Under the pieces are notes generated by a model, which saw only the letters and a list, made by a program, of their open reading frames with translations, ran no database searches and had not been told where the DNA came from. This document shows, one piece after another, positions 18,984-27,210 of a stretch of DNA of 64,000 bases. The stretch covers positions 798,749-862,748 of the forward strand of contig NZ_RCIP01000001.1 of assembly GCF_004000275.1 (NCBI RefSeq), given 5' to 3'. A program made the position numbers and the translations under genes. Source of the DNA: Saccharospirillum alexandrii (GTDB taxonomy: Bacteria; Pseudomonadota; Gammaproteobacteria; Pseudomonadales; Natronospirillaceae). Within the stretch, counting starts at the first letter, position 1. Every line of letters begins with the position of its first letter.

Positions 18984-19240
18984 AACTCAAGTTTCGAAGT
19001 TCGAGTTGGCACAGTGGTATTGGGCCGCAACGGTTACCAGGGGTTCTTCTGCGGGGTTGGCGTGAACCCGTCCTTGGGGCCTAGACCGCATGATATGAAT
19101 CCCCTCCATGGGATTCGCCCTTAGGGCTCGCTACGCTCATGCTAAAACGCTCCCGGCGTTTTAGTCCATGCGGCGCACTTCACCACAGAAGCCCCCGGCA
19201 GCCGCCGCTTAGCATCTGAGCGAACTTCAAAACTCAAGTT
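18984..19240. repeat. dispersed hairpin element, family A, copy 1
   Basis: This fills the 349-base gap 18890-19238. The core at about 19055-19175 (CGTGAACCCGTC, GATATGAATCCC, CCATGGGATTC, CTCATGCTAAAACGCTCC) matches, in reverse orientation, the copy at 33799-34053. The ends form a long imperfect inverted repeat: AGTTTCGAAGTTCG on the left and, read on the other strand, AGTTTTGAAGTTCG on the right. The right end touches the stop codon of the PLP-enzyme gene. No protein is encoded in it. Confidence 0.75.
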
Positions 19241-20381
19241 ATAGCTGACCCAGCGCCGCGTCGAAATCAGCCATCAGATCGGAAACAGCCTCAATCCCAA
19301 CCGACAGGCGCAACAGATCATCCGGCACTGGGGTCCCTTCACCTTCTATACTGGCGCGATGTTCGACCAGGCTCTCTACACCACCCAAGGAGGTGGCACG
19401 CTTCCAAACCTTCAACGTCGCTGCCACTTGAATGGCTGCCGCTGCACCGCCCTTGATTCGTACCGAGAGCATACCGCCAAAGCCGTTACGCATTTGCTTG
19501 CGGGCAACGTCATGCCCGGCGAAGCCCGGCAAGCCGGGGTACAGCACTTCCTCAACGGCCGGGTGCGCATTCAGATGCTCTGCCAGTCGCTGAGCATTGG
19601 CCGAGCACTCGCGCACTCGCAGTGCCAGGGTGCGCATGCCGCGCAACAACAGCGCTGCCTCAAAAGGCCCCAGCACCGCACCACCCTGGGAGCGCTGTTT
19701 AATCAGACGTTGCCAGAACTCATCGTCCCGGGCCGTCACCAGCGCACCGGCAATCACATCCGAATGGCCGTTCAGATACTTGGTGGCTGAATGCATAACA
19801 AGATCAGCCCCCAGCAACAGCGGCTGGGTATGAATGGGTGTCGCCACCGTTGAATCCACCACCACCCGGGCACCCGCCTCATGTGCCAGGGCACAAATGG
19901 CCTGAATATCCGCCACCGTCCAGAGCGGATTACCCGGCGTTTCCAGCCAGACCAGTTCGGTTTTTCCGGGTCGGAGTGCTGCGGCTACGGCGTCGGTATC
20001 ACTGGTATCTACGAAACTGATGTCAATCTGCCATTGCTGCGAAAACTGCTTCAGCCAGTTGCGCAACGACCAGTACATCACCACCGGCGCAATGACATGA
20101 GCGCCCGGTTGCAACGCCTGGAACACCGCTACCGAGGCGGCCATGCCTGACGCAAACACCAGCGCATCGGCGCCCTGTTCCAGCTCGGTCAGAACCCGTT
20201 CAACGGGCTCGTAACCGGGGTTATCGGCACGCGAATAAATGCGCCCCCGGCTGTAACCGTTGTCGGTATCACGTTGATAGGTGGTGCTGTTATGGATGGC
20301 AGGAATCAGTGCACCGGTGGTGGCGTCGATATCGCCCATGGCCTGAGCCACCAGCGTTTCCGTTTGATAGGGGTATGGCAT
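19239..20381 (-). CDS. Cys/Met-metabolism PLP enzyme, cystathionine gamma-synthase family
   Basis: A 380-residue fold-type I pyridoxal-phosphate enzyme of the trans-sulfuration family. It shows the STTYQR opening, the SGMAASVAVFQAL phosphate-binding block, the PLP lysine in HSATKYLNGHSD and the LGGVESLVEHRAS C-terminal block. Members act on cystathionine, O-acyl-homoserines or related sulfur compounds, and the motifs do not tell synthase from lyase. A different family member, metZ, is present at 47566, so this one probably has a separate role. It is isolated between two hairpin repeats (family A downstream, family B upstream), with no operon partners. Confidence 0.85.
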   Translation of the reverse strand: MPYPYQTETLVAQAMGDIDATTGALIPAIHNSTTYQRDTDNGYSRGRIYSRADNPGYEPVERVLTELEQGADALVFASGMAASVAVFQALQPGAHVIAPVVMYWSLRNWLKQFSQQWQIDISFVDTSDTDAVAAALRPGKTELVWLETPGNPLWTVADIQAICALAHEAGARVVVDSTVATPIHTQPLLLGADLVMHSATKYLNGHSDVIAGALVTARDDEFWQRLIKQRSQGGAVLGPFEAALLLRGMRTLALRVRECSANAQRLAEHLNAHPAVEEVLYPGLPGFAGHDVARKQMRNGFGGMLSVRIKGGAAAAIQVAATLKVWKRATSLGGVESLVEHRASIEGEGTPVPDDLLRLSVGIEAVSDLMADFDAALGQL

Positions 20382-20510
20382 TAAGTCGGTCTCAACTCAT
20401 CGAAAAGATGCGCGACAGTGTAGCACTACCGATTACACGACCGTAGCGGCATTGATAGCGACCAACTCACAGAGTTTATTTGAGTAAGATTTTAACTTTG
20501 CAATAGCTTA

Positions 20511-20623
20511 GCGATGGGTGGCAGGTCTGCTCTTGCGGGGGTATCTGAGGCAGGGATGCCGAAGTTAAGCCTACATGGAGGTATTCACGGCGACCCCTCA
20601 AGAGCAGACCTGCCATCCGTCGC
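20511..20623. repeat. dispersed hairpin element, family B, copy 1
   Basis: Arms 20511-20540 and 20594-20623 pair over about 25 bases with two mismatches (GGCAGGTCTGCTCTTG on the left). The core between them (GAGGCAGGGATGCCGAAG, ACATGGAGGTATTCACGGCG) matches the family B copy at 33524-33652 in opposite orientation. The arms of the two copies are unrelated in sequence. Confidence 0.75.
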
Positions 20624-20651
20624 GGGCTCTAGGCGGAATGTAATATTTAAC

Positions 20652-20686
20652 CTCCGAACCTTGAGGTATTACCTCAAGGTTCGGAG
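20652..20686 (-). other. perfect 16-bp hairpin over a stop codon
   Basis: CTCCGAACCTTGAGGT and its exact complement are separated by only three bases (ATT). The hairpin covers the TGA of the 680-residue gene at 20674. There is no U run after it on the minus strand, so it is not a classical intrinsic terminator; it may protect the 3' end of the message or act in Rho-dependent termination. Confidence 0.6.
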
Positions 20687-22716
20687 TCTGTTGATTGGCC
20701 ATGCCCCGAGACAGCCTGCAACTCTCCGGCAGGCACACGCCCGATGCCCCAGCTTCGGTGGATATAGCCCACCACTTCATCCAGTTCGTCCCGGGTGATC
20801 AGCGCCAGCTCGCCCCGTTCGAGCGGGTCGAAATGGAAAATGTACAGCCTTGAGGCAAACTGCGCGAACGGCAAGGACGCCTCACCATAGCGCTCACCCT
20901 TGCCAGCGGTACTGACCTCTACCCCATCGCCCCAGTTCTGGCCGCTGTCGTTGTTGGGGTTATAGAAGTACACCCGCATAACCTGCTCCGGGTCCATCGC
21001 CACCCGCAGTATGGTTATGGCGTGCCAGCCAATAAAACGCGCCGCACTGTCGGTCACGGCAATGCCCGCCGGTTGCGGGTGAATCAGTGGTTGATTGCCG
21101 TTGTAATAGGGATGGTAGGAAGCGTAAAAATGACGCAGAAAATCTTCCAGGTCGACCAGCGCACCGGTGGCCACATCCACATTAATGTTGAAACCGCGAC
21201 CAGACCACCAACCATGAAACTCCGGATTCACCCAGCGATGCGGATCGCCTTCACGGCCAATGCAGCGACGGCCCATCTCGGCATAGATGCGGTCGAGATG
21301 AGGCACCACCAACAGAGAGACGGCGTCGAGATCGATCGGCAGACTGCTGGCTACGCCCGACTCGCTCTCGCAGGACGAAATGGGCTGACCTTCAAAATGC
21401 ATGATGATCTCGTCATCCCGCGCGGCCCAGGCCACCATTTGCAACAGGTAGTCCGGGTCGTTGTACGCCCACATCGATAAAGCCCGGGCCGACTGACAAG
21501 TCGGGTTATTGCCCTGCCCCACACCCAGCGGCTGCCCCAGCATGCACAGCACACCTTCCAGCAGTCGCGAGCGGGGTTCAATCGCATCGCCAAAGGCCGT
21601 CGACAGCCGGGTTCGCGACCACTCCGACAGAATCAGCGCCAGCTGACGCCACATCGCGGGCGCGACCGACGGGTGATACAGAATGCCCCGCTCCAGCGTT
21701 AGCGCCAGCCCGTAAATGGCCTGTGCCGTTTGCGGATGCACCGCCTCGCGGATCAGGGCATAGACAAGTTCTCGGTAGCACAACAAACAATCTCGGCCGG
21801 TTGTCGACAAACCTAGCGCTTCCGGCAACAGATGATCATCGGTCTCCAGCAAATGCCGTAACAGCGTGGCATGGTAGGGCGAGACGAGACCGGTGTCGTG
21901 CATGGCGCGGGCAAAGCCCGTCGCCTCTTTGAGCAGAGCGCTGGAGTCCATGGTGTCTAGACTGTGTTGATAGACTTCCACACCAGGGTCGTCCCGGCAC
22001 GCCTGAGTCGGCCCATACAGACTACTGACCAGCCGGTCAGCGCCCTGCCCGCTGGTGCCCAAATCAATTTCCGGATTAGCCTGGCAAATGGCGATTTGAG
22101 TGATCATCTGTTTGATCGAATCAACCTGGATGGGCCGTTGATTTAAAATGCGCCAGATTTCATCGATCAGCTGATCGATAATCTGCTCATAACCCACGCG
22201 TTCGGCCAGGTGTTTCAGCAGGTTTCGCGACAATTGCGCGAGACGCCCCTGAGTCGCCCGTTCCGCCTCGCTCGGCGGGGTGAACAACAGGGACAGGTTC
22301 GAAGCCAGAACCTGGCTCAGGAAATGACTGGCCTGCTCGGCCGAGAGCTCTTCATGCACATAGTGGCCCTTGGCAACCGCCAAAAAACGCAGTTCGCTGA
22401 GCGCCTCAATCACGACCGACTCAGCCACGGGGCTTTGCAGGGACAGTCGCGACAGTGTCGGTATCAGAATAGACGGGCTGGCCCAGTCGGAGCCCCAGAA
22501 AACACCTGCGTCTTCAAGCGTCTTAATGCGTGTTTCCAGAGCCGCACAGCCACCGTCCTGAAGCATGATTCGCCGGGCCGTATCGAATACCCGGCCAATT
22601 TTGGCCGGCTTCGAAAAAGCGGGCGCTTGCGCCAGCTTCCTGGACACATCATCCATTTGTCCCAGCAGACCATCCAGCCTGGAACCTTCAGAGGGCGTTG
22701 TATTATCCGGACTCAC
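20674..22716 (-). CDS. uncharacterised 680-aa protein with papain-like Cys/His/Asn motifs
   Basis: I do not recognise a named family. Residues 1-390 are mainly helical with no membrane segment or signal. Residues 400-630 show the order of a papain-fold cysteine peptidase or transglutaminase: Gln401 in QGNNPTC, Cys407 six residues later (the same spacing as the oxyanion Gln and catalytic Cys of papain), an aromatic region after it (ALSMW), then GWHAITILRV with His565, then YFYNPNN with Asn586 or Asn588 followed by GQNWGDG. It also contains a HGWWSGRGFNINVD block. These features suggest an amide hydrolase or acyl transferase acting in the cytoplasm. It is the last gene of a minus-strand cluster, 99 bases after an ATP-grasp gene and downstream of a polyamine-type ABC transporter. 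The catalytic assignment is inference. Confidence 0.65.
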   Translation of the reverse strand: MSPDNTTPSEGSRLDGLLGQMDDVSRKLAQAPAFSKPAKIGRVFDTARRIMLQDGGCAALETRIKTLEDAGVFWGSDWASPSILIPTLSRLSLQSPVAESVVIEALSELRFLAVAKGHYVHEELSAEQASHFLSQVLASNLSLLFTPPSEAERATQGRLAQLSRNLLKHLAERVGYEQIIDQLIDEIWRILNQRPIQVDSIKQMITQIAICQANPEIDLGTSGQGADRLVSSLYGPTQACRDDPGVEVYQHSLDTMDSSALLKEATGFARAMHDTGLVSPYHATLLRHLLETDDHLLPEALGLSTTGRDCLLCYRELVYALIREAVHPQTAQAIYGLALTLERGILYHPSVAPAMWRQLALILSEWSRTRLSTAFGDAIEPRSRLLEGVLCMLGQPLGVGQGNNPTCQSARALSMWAYNDPDYLLQMVAWAARDDEIIMHFEGQPISSCESESGVASSLPIDLDAVSLLVVPHLDRIYAEMGRRCIGREGDPHRWVNPEFHGWWSGRGFNINVDVATGALVDLEDFLRHFYASYHPYYNGNQPLIHPQPAGIAVTDSAARFIGWHAITILRVAMDPEQVMRVYFYNPNNDSGQNWGDGVEVSTAGKGERYGEASLPFAQFASRLYIFHFDPLERGELALITRDELDEVVGYIHRSWGIGRVPAGELQAVSGHGQSTDSEP

Positions 22717-22815
22717 TATCGTTCTCCATTAAAACTCACCCTGTCTCTCCTGTGGCGTCACTGTCGTACAATCACCAGCGATTCTTATCTGGCTGGGCAT
22801 GGTCTGACCGTCCAA

Positions 22816-24042
22816 CTAGACATAGAAATCAAGCTCTTGCTGACGTTCCAGCAAGCGATGCATTTCCTTTGCATCCTTACCCACAAAGAACAGCAGACCC
22901 CAGTGGGTGCCAAAGGCGGTGCGTTTGGTCACAATCTCTTCCTGAGGCGTGGTCAGCTCGTGGGACTCGAAATACGGATGGTCTTCTGTCTCTTCCGGAA
23001 TTTCCAGACGGCTGACTACACGGCGACGCGGATACACACCAAAGCAACCGGCATGAGCCTTTGCATCGGTAACCGCCTCCGGGAAGTAGGCCTCAACCTC
23101 CTCTTCAGTCGATTTCGGGTCGAACACCAGCATGGTCGCCTGATAGGCATTGAAGCCATCGTAAACCCGCTCCAGCAATTCAAACACCTTGAAGCCCGGT
23201 GGCCGGTAGGCCACTTCACCAAAGTACATGGTGCCATCGCTGGTCACAAAGTACTCGGGGTGAATCAGCCCGAACTCGATGTCGAAGGTCTTGATCAACA
23301 GTTCAATCTGCGCGGTGATCTTCTCGCGGTAGGCTTCCAGTTCCGGGGAAGCCGGCACATAGACCGAATAGCCGAGTTTGACGTACTCGGAAATGTTCAG
23401 AAAACGGATTTTGCCGTTGTGAATCCAGGCTTCGACCGCGAATTCCCAGCCATCCAGATGGGATTCCATCAACGACGGAAACTCTTCATCGGGAATGCTG
23501 TCGACTTCATCCGGGGTGCGAATCACCCGGTGGCCGAGGCAACCGGCTTTGTCGAAGGCTTTGACGTGGATCGGGTCGTTCGGGTCGCCGTCGAGTTTCA
23601 GCAGTGTCTGGTTAACCCGCTTCAGAAACCGGATGATGTCATCCCGGTCGTGTGCTTCCTCGAAAATACCGACACGGATACCACCGAGCTGTGCCCGGCG
23701 CTTCATCAGCGACTTGTCGCGCATCAGCATGGCCTGCCCCAGCAGACGCGGGTTGTCGAGCAGTACCGAGTTAATGGCGCCAGCCCACTCAACGGTCTCT
23801 TCGAACAACGGAATCGACACATCGACACCCATGTCTTTCAGCGTTTGTGCAATTTCCATCGACCGGTCATTCAACCGTTCGAAATTCCAGGGGACATAGG
23901 GAATTTTGTGTTCCAGGCAATATTCTTCGGCCCAGTCGGGCGCGACAACCACATAGCGTCGGTCGAAATTTTCTGCAGCCTCAATGGCGTTCAGGCTCCA
24001 GCCCAGCAATGCTATATAACCCTTGTTTGGATCTTTCTTCAT
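22816..24042 (-). CDS. ATP-grasp superfamily protein, carboxylate-amine ligase-like
   Basis: A 408-residue protein with an N-terminal Rossmann-like domain (YIALLGWSLNAIEAAENF, YVVVAPDW), a lysine-containing region DKSLMKRRAQLGGI (110-122), the nucleotide-clamping VKAFDKAGCLG (160-170) and a metal-site strand MYFGEVAYRPPG (272-283). This order is that of ATP-grasp enzymes, which join a carboxylate to an amine or thiol with ATP through an acyl phosphate. The metal motif is EVAYR instead of the common ExNxR, so the asparagine ligand is replaced and activity or substrate may be unusual. It is not one of the housekeeping members such as PurK, PurT, DdlB or GshB. Same strand as, and between, the ABC transporter genes and the papain-like gene. 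Confidence 0.75.
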   Translation of the reverse strand: MKKDPNKGYIALLGWSLNAIEAAENFDRRYVVVAPDWAEEYCLEHKIPYVPWNFERLNDRSMEIAQTLKDMGVDVSIPLFEETVEWAGAINSVLLDNPRLLGQAMLMRDKSLMKRRAQLGGIRVGIFEEAHDRDDIIRFLKRVNQTLLKLDGDPNDPIHVKAFDKAGCLGHRVIRTPDEVDSIPDEEFPSLMESHLDGWEFAVEAWIHNGKIRFLNISEYVKLGYSVYVPASPELEAYREKITAQIELLIKTFDIEFGLIHPEYFVTSDGTMYFGEVAYRPPGFKVFELLERVYDGFNAYQATMLVFDPKSTEEEVEAYFPEAVTDAKAHAGCFGVYPRRRVVSRLEIPEETEDHPYFESHELTTPQEEIVTKRTAFGTHWGLLFFVGKDAKEMHRLLERQQELDFYV

Positions 24043-24297
24043 AAGAGATGCCTCTTTGATTGATAGATGGATCCAACCTCGTTAGCGAGATCTGGTGGGG
24101 CCCACCATACGCCAGTGAGCCGCCCTGGTACACCGAACGACCGGTACAGTCAGCGTTACACTCAGCCGCAGAGGCCGCTATCACGGGGATTGGTGCAGAT
24201 TGGAATTTTTTTATATCGGGGTAAAAAAGGCAGGGGAAACGCGGTGATTTCTGCCCGGTGCTGGCAGAATCACCCCGTTTTACGATCGCAGCAACAC

Positions 24298-25104
24298 TCA
24301 GACGGCCGCGTCTTTCCGGTTCTGTTCCCGGCGCCGCAATACTTCATAGGCCACCGCCAGAACCACAGTCACCAGAATCATAATCAGACCCAGGGCGTTC
24401 ACCGCGGGCGTCAGACCCGTGCGCACCTTGGTCGCAATGTAGACGGTGAGCGTCGTGTCGAAACCCCGGACAAAGAGGGTGGTGTTGTAGTTTTCGAACG
24501 ATTGCAGAAAAGCGATCACTGCCGCCGTCATAATGGCCGGCTTGAGATACGGCAACAACACCCGGCGAACAACCTGGGAATGCGTGGCCCCCAGGCTGTA
24601 TGCCGCACGCTCGAGCGTTCGGTCGAACCGCTGCAACCGGGCCAGCACCATCAACATGACGTAGGCGGAAATGAAGGTGGTTTGCGCAATAACCGTCAGG
24701 CCTATGCCCCCGCTCACCCCCAGGTTTCGCCAGAAAATCAACGTTGAAATGCCGATGATGACCCCGGGCGTCAGCAACGGCGACAGCATCAGGCTGTAAT
24801 AGAAGTTCTTGCCCTTGCCTTCATAGGTCGACAAAAACAACCCGGCTGACACCCCAATGGGCACCGCCAGCGCCAGCACGCCCAGGCCCACGATAAAGCT
24901 GTTGAGCAGGGCTTCCCACATGGCGGTATCGTTGGCCAGTTCACCAAACCAGCGCCAGGTGGTTTCCCGCCAGGGCCAGATCGTCGGAAACCGGCTATCG
25001 TTGAAGGTGGCGATCGACATGATCACCAGAGGCGTGAACAGGTAGATAAAGAACACCACCAGATAAAAGCGAATGCTCCAGTACATGAGTCGTTGCGAGG
25101 TCAT
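24298..25104 (-). CDS. ABC transporter permease, PotC type
   Basis: A 268-residue inner-membrane permease with six helices and the cytoplasmic EAA loop AYSLGATHSQVVRRVLLPYLKP that docks on the ATPase. The opening and the helix pattern match the PotC/YdcV side of spermidine/putrescine importers. I chose the ATG at 25104, which overlaps the stop of the other permease (ATGA); a longer reading to 25167 would run over the PotB-like gene. A 255-base gap without a gene separates it from the ATP-grasp gene. Confidence 0.9.
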   Translation of the reverse strand: MTSQRLMYWSIRFYLVVFFIYLFTPLVIMSIATFNDSRFPTIWPWRETTWRWFGELANDTAMWEALLNSFIVGLGVLALAVPIGVSAGLFLSTYEGKGKNFYYSLMLSPLLTPGVIIGISTLIFWRNLGVSGGIGLTVIAQTTFISAYVMLMVLARLQRFDRTLERAAYSLGATHSQVVRRVLLPYLKPAIMTAAVIAFLQSFENYNTTLFVRGFDTTLTVYIATKVRTGLTPAVNALGLIMILVTVVLAVAYEVLRRREQNRKDAAV

Positions 25105-25988
25105 TTGCCAATATCCCCCAGTCCGATGCGGAACACCTTCATTACCGCGGCAATGAACCCGATACACAGAATCAGCAGCACAAAGGCATAGGCCGCCCCC
25201 ATGTTCCAGTCGCCGCCTTCAAAGAACCAGTTGTAGATGATCTGGGTAAACCAGCGGCTACCCGGAGAGCCCAGCAGGGCCGGCACCGCGTAACTGCCTG
25301 CAGCCAGCATAAACACCATGATGCAGCCGGTGGCGATACCGGGTTTGGCGTGCGGAATCACGATGCGCCAGTGGATACGAAGCAACCCTGCCCCCAGGTT
25401 CCGGGCGGCCCGCACCTGGTTGTTATCGAGGCTCTCAATGGCGTTATACAGCGGAAACACCATAAACAGGATATAGGCGTACACCATGCCTATCAGCACG
25501 CCGCCATCGCCGGTGAGAAAGCGAACCGGCCGGTCGATCAACCCCAGCCCCAGCAACAGCGCATTCAGCGGGCCCTGAAACGACAAAATCAGGTACCAGG
25601 AAAAGGTCCGCAGAATTTCGTTGATCCAGTAGGGAATGACCAGCAGCAGCGCAATCAGCATGACCTGTTTGGCGGTCGCCAGCTGCGCCAGAAAATACGC
25701 CACCGGATAGGAAACCAGCAGGGTCAGAACCGTCACCAGAATGCTCGACCAGATCGTCTTGAAAAAGATGGTTCGGTGAATGTCGTTACCAATCAGCGTT
25801 TGGTAGTTGCCCAGGGTGTAGACGTCTTCCGGCCCGCCAAGCTGACTCGGAATCAGATTTGGCTTGAACGAATAGTCGATCATGATTAACTGTGGCAATA
25901 GCACCAGCACAATCAGCCAGAACCACAGCAACAGCAAGACCACCAGCGTCATCGGCCTGCCAAATCGGGCGGTCAGTTGCTTAATCAT
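25101..25988 (-). CDS. ABC transporter permease, PotB type
   Basis: A 295-residue permease with six hydrophobic segments and the EAA-loop AARNLGAGLLRIHWRIVIP. It pairs with the PotC-type subunit to form the membrane channel of a polyamine-type importer. The ATG at 25988 lies eight bases inside the end of the ATPase gene, and the stop overlaps the next start by four bases, so the three genes are translated as a coupled unit. Confidence 0.9.
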   Translation of the reverse strand: MIKQLTARFGRPMTLVVLLLLWFWLIVLVLLPQLIMIDYSFKPNLIPSQLGGPEDVYTLGNYQTLIGNDIHRTIFFKTIWSSILVTVLTLLVSYPVAYFLAQLATAKQVMLIALLLVIPYWINEILRTFSWYLILSFQGPLNALLLGLGLIDRPVRFLTGDGGVLIGMVYAYILFMVFPLYNAIESLDNNQVRAARNLGAGLLRIHWRIVIPHAKPGIATGCIMVFMLAAGSYAVPALLGSPGSRWFTQIIYNWFFEGGDWNMGAAYAFVLLILCIGFIAAVMKVFRIGLGDIGK

Positions 25989-27081
25989 CAGCCGTCTCCA
26001 GGGGTCTGTCTTCGGGCAAAACAACGGTTTCATCGGCCTGGAAGCCTAGGGAAAGGGACGACCCCTGATCCACCTGACCGCCGTAGGCGCGCTGATCGGC
26101 CTGGACATGAATCTGAGTGGGCAATTGGGCGTGGCGCGTCTCCAGCGTCAGATGAGCGCCTTCAAAGTTGACGGTTTCGACACTGACATCCAGGCGGTTA
26201 ATATCTTGCTCGGTCGCCGCTTGCAGGCTTTCCGGTCGCACATAGAGGCCACAGGGCTGTCCGGGCTCAAGCCTGGCGCCCATCTGACCTCTGAACTGGC
26301 CGGCTGCGCCGCAATCGACCACCACCTGCTCACCATCAACGGAAACAACCTTGCCCGGCAACCGATTGTTCTCACCAACGAACTCGGCCACAAAGGCGGT
26401 TTTGGGCCTGCGATAAAGCTCGATCGGCGAGTCAACCTGTTGCAGGCGCCCCGCTGACATCACCGCCACCCGATCCGACATGGTCAGCGCTTCGCCCTGA
26501 TCGTGGGTGATGTAAATGAAGGTGATTTCAGTGCGTCTCTGAATTTCTTTCAATTCGGTACGCATGTGCTGGCGCAGCTTTAGGTCGAGCGCCGACAATG
26601 GTTCATCCAGCAGCAAAACCTTGGGCTCAACCGCCAGTGCACGGGCAATGGCCACCCGCTGCTTCTGACCGCCGGACAGATCATCGATCCGGTACTGGCC
26701 GCTGCCCGGCAGATCCACCAGTTCGAGCAACCGGTCGGATACCTTGCGTCGCTCGACTTTGCTGACACCTCGAACCTCAAGGCCAAATTCGATGTTTTCC
26801 GCAACGCTCATCAGCGGGAACAATGCCAGATTCTGAAATATCATCGAGGTGGGCCGCTTGTTGGCAGGCACCGCAGCCATGGGTTCATTGCCAATATTGA
26901 CCGACCCGGTCGTAGGCTCCAAAAAACCACTGACAATGTTCAACAGGGTGGTCTTACCGCAGCCAGAGGGGCCCAGAAAACTGAAAAACTCACCGGACTG
27001 TATGTCCAGATCCAAAGGATGTACGGCAGTGAAGTCGCCGAATTTCATGGAGATGTTGTCAAGATGGACTCGACTGTCCAT
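25981..27081 (-). CDS. ABC transporter ATP-binding protein, PotA type
   Basis: A 366-residue ATPase with Walker A GPSGCGKTT near residue 37, signature LSGGQKQRVAIARAL, Walker B VLLLDEPLSALD and the H-loop ITHDQGEA. The C-terminal 120 residues form the TOBE domain common to polyamine, iron and sugar importers. It energises uptake by the two permeases encoded directly downstream. The family supports a PotA-like role but does not fix the substrate, which could be a polyamine or another amine or peptide-like compound. Confidence 0.92.
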   Translation of the reverse strand: MDSRVHLDNISMKFGDFTAVHPLDLDIQSGEFFSFLGPSGCGKTTLLNIVSGFLEPTTGSVNIGNEPMAAVPANKRPTSMIFQNLALFPLMSVAENIEFGLEVRGVSKVERRKVSDRLLELVDLPGSGQYRIDDLSGGQKQRVAIARALAVEPKVLLLDEPLSALDLKLRQHMRTELKEIQRRTEITFIYITHDQGEALTMSDRVAVMSAGRLQQVDSPIELYRRPKTAFVAEFVGENNRLPGKVVSVDGEQVVVDCGAAGQFRGQMGARLEPGQPCGLYVRPESLQAATEQDINRLDVSVETVNFEGAHLTLETRHAQLPTQIHVQADQRAYGGQVDQGSSLSLGFQADETVVLPEDRPLETADD

Positions 27082-27149
27082 AGCAGTTACTTCCTGTCTA
27101 AGCGTCCCTGATACCTACATTATTCAGGTCTTCCATCCCGGAACGACCA

Positions 27150-27170
27150 AAGCCCCGCACGAGGCGGGGC
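27150..27170 (-). other. intercistronic GC-rich hairpin
   Basis: AGCCCCGC / GCGGGGCT with a 5-base loop lies between the binding-protein gene and the ATPase gene. Only three U follow on the minus strand, so it is probably a leaky terminator or an mRNA-stabilising hairpin that keeps the binding protein in excess, as is common in ABC importer operons. Confidence 0.55.
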
Positions 27171-27210
27171 TGTTTGGAGTCCGCTGTTGCAGCGGTTCTG
27201 TCCGGTCTGA

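Noticed and set aside
22210-24063. A 617-codon open frame on the plus strand opposite the ATP-grasp and papain-like genes
   Set aside because: It spans two well-supported genes on the other strand and encodes a low-complexity His/Gln/Arg-rich product with no recognisable domain; it is a codon-bias shadow.
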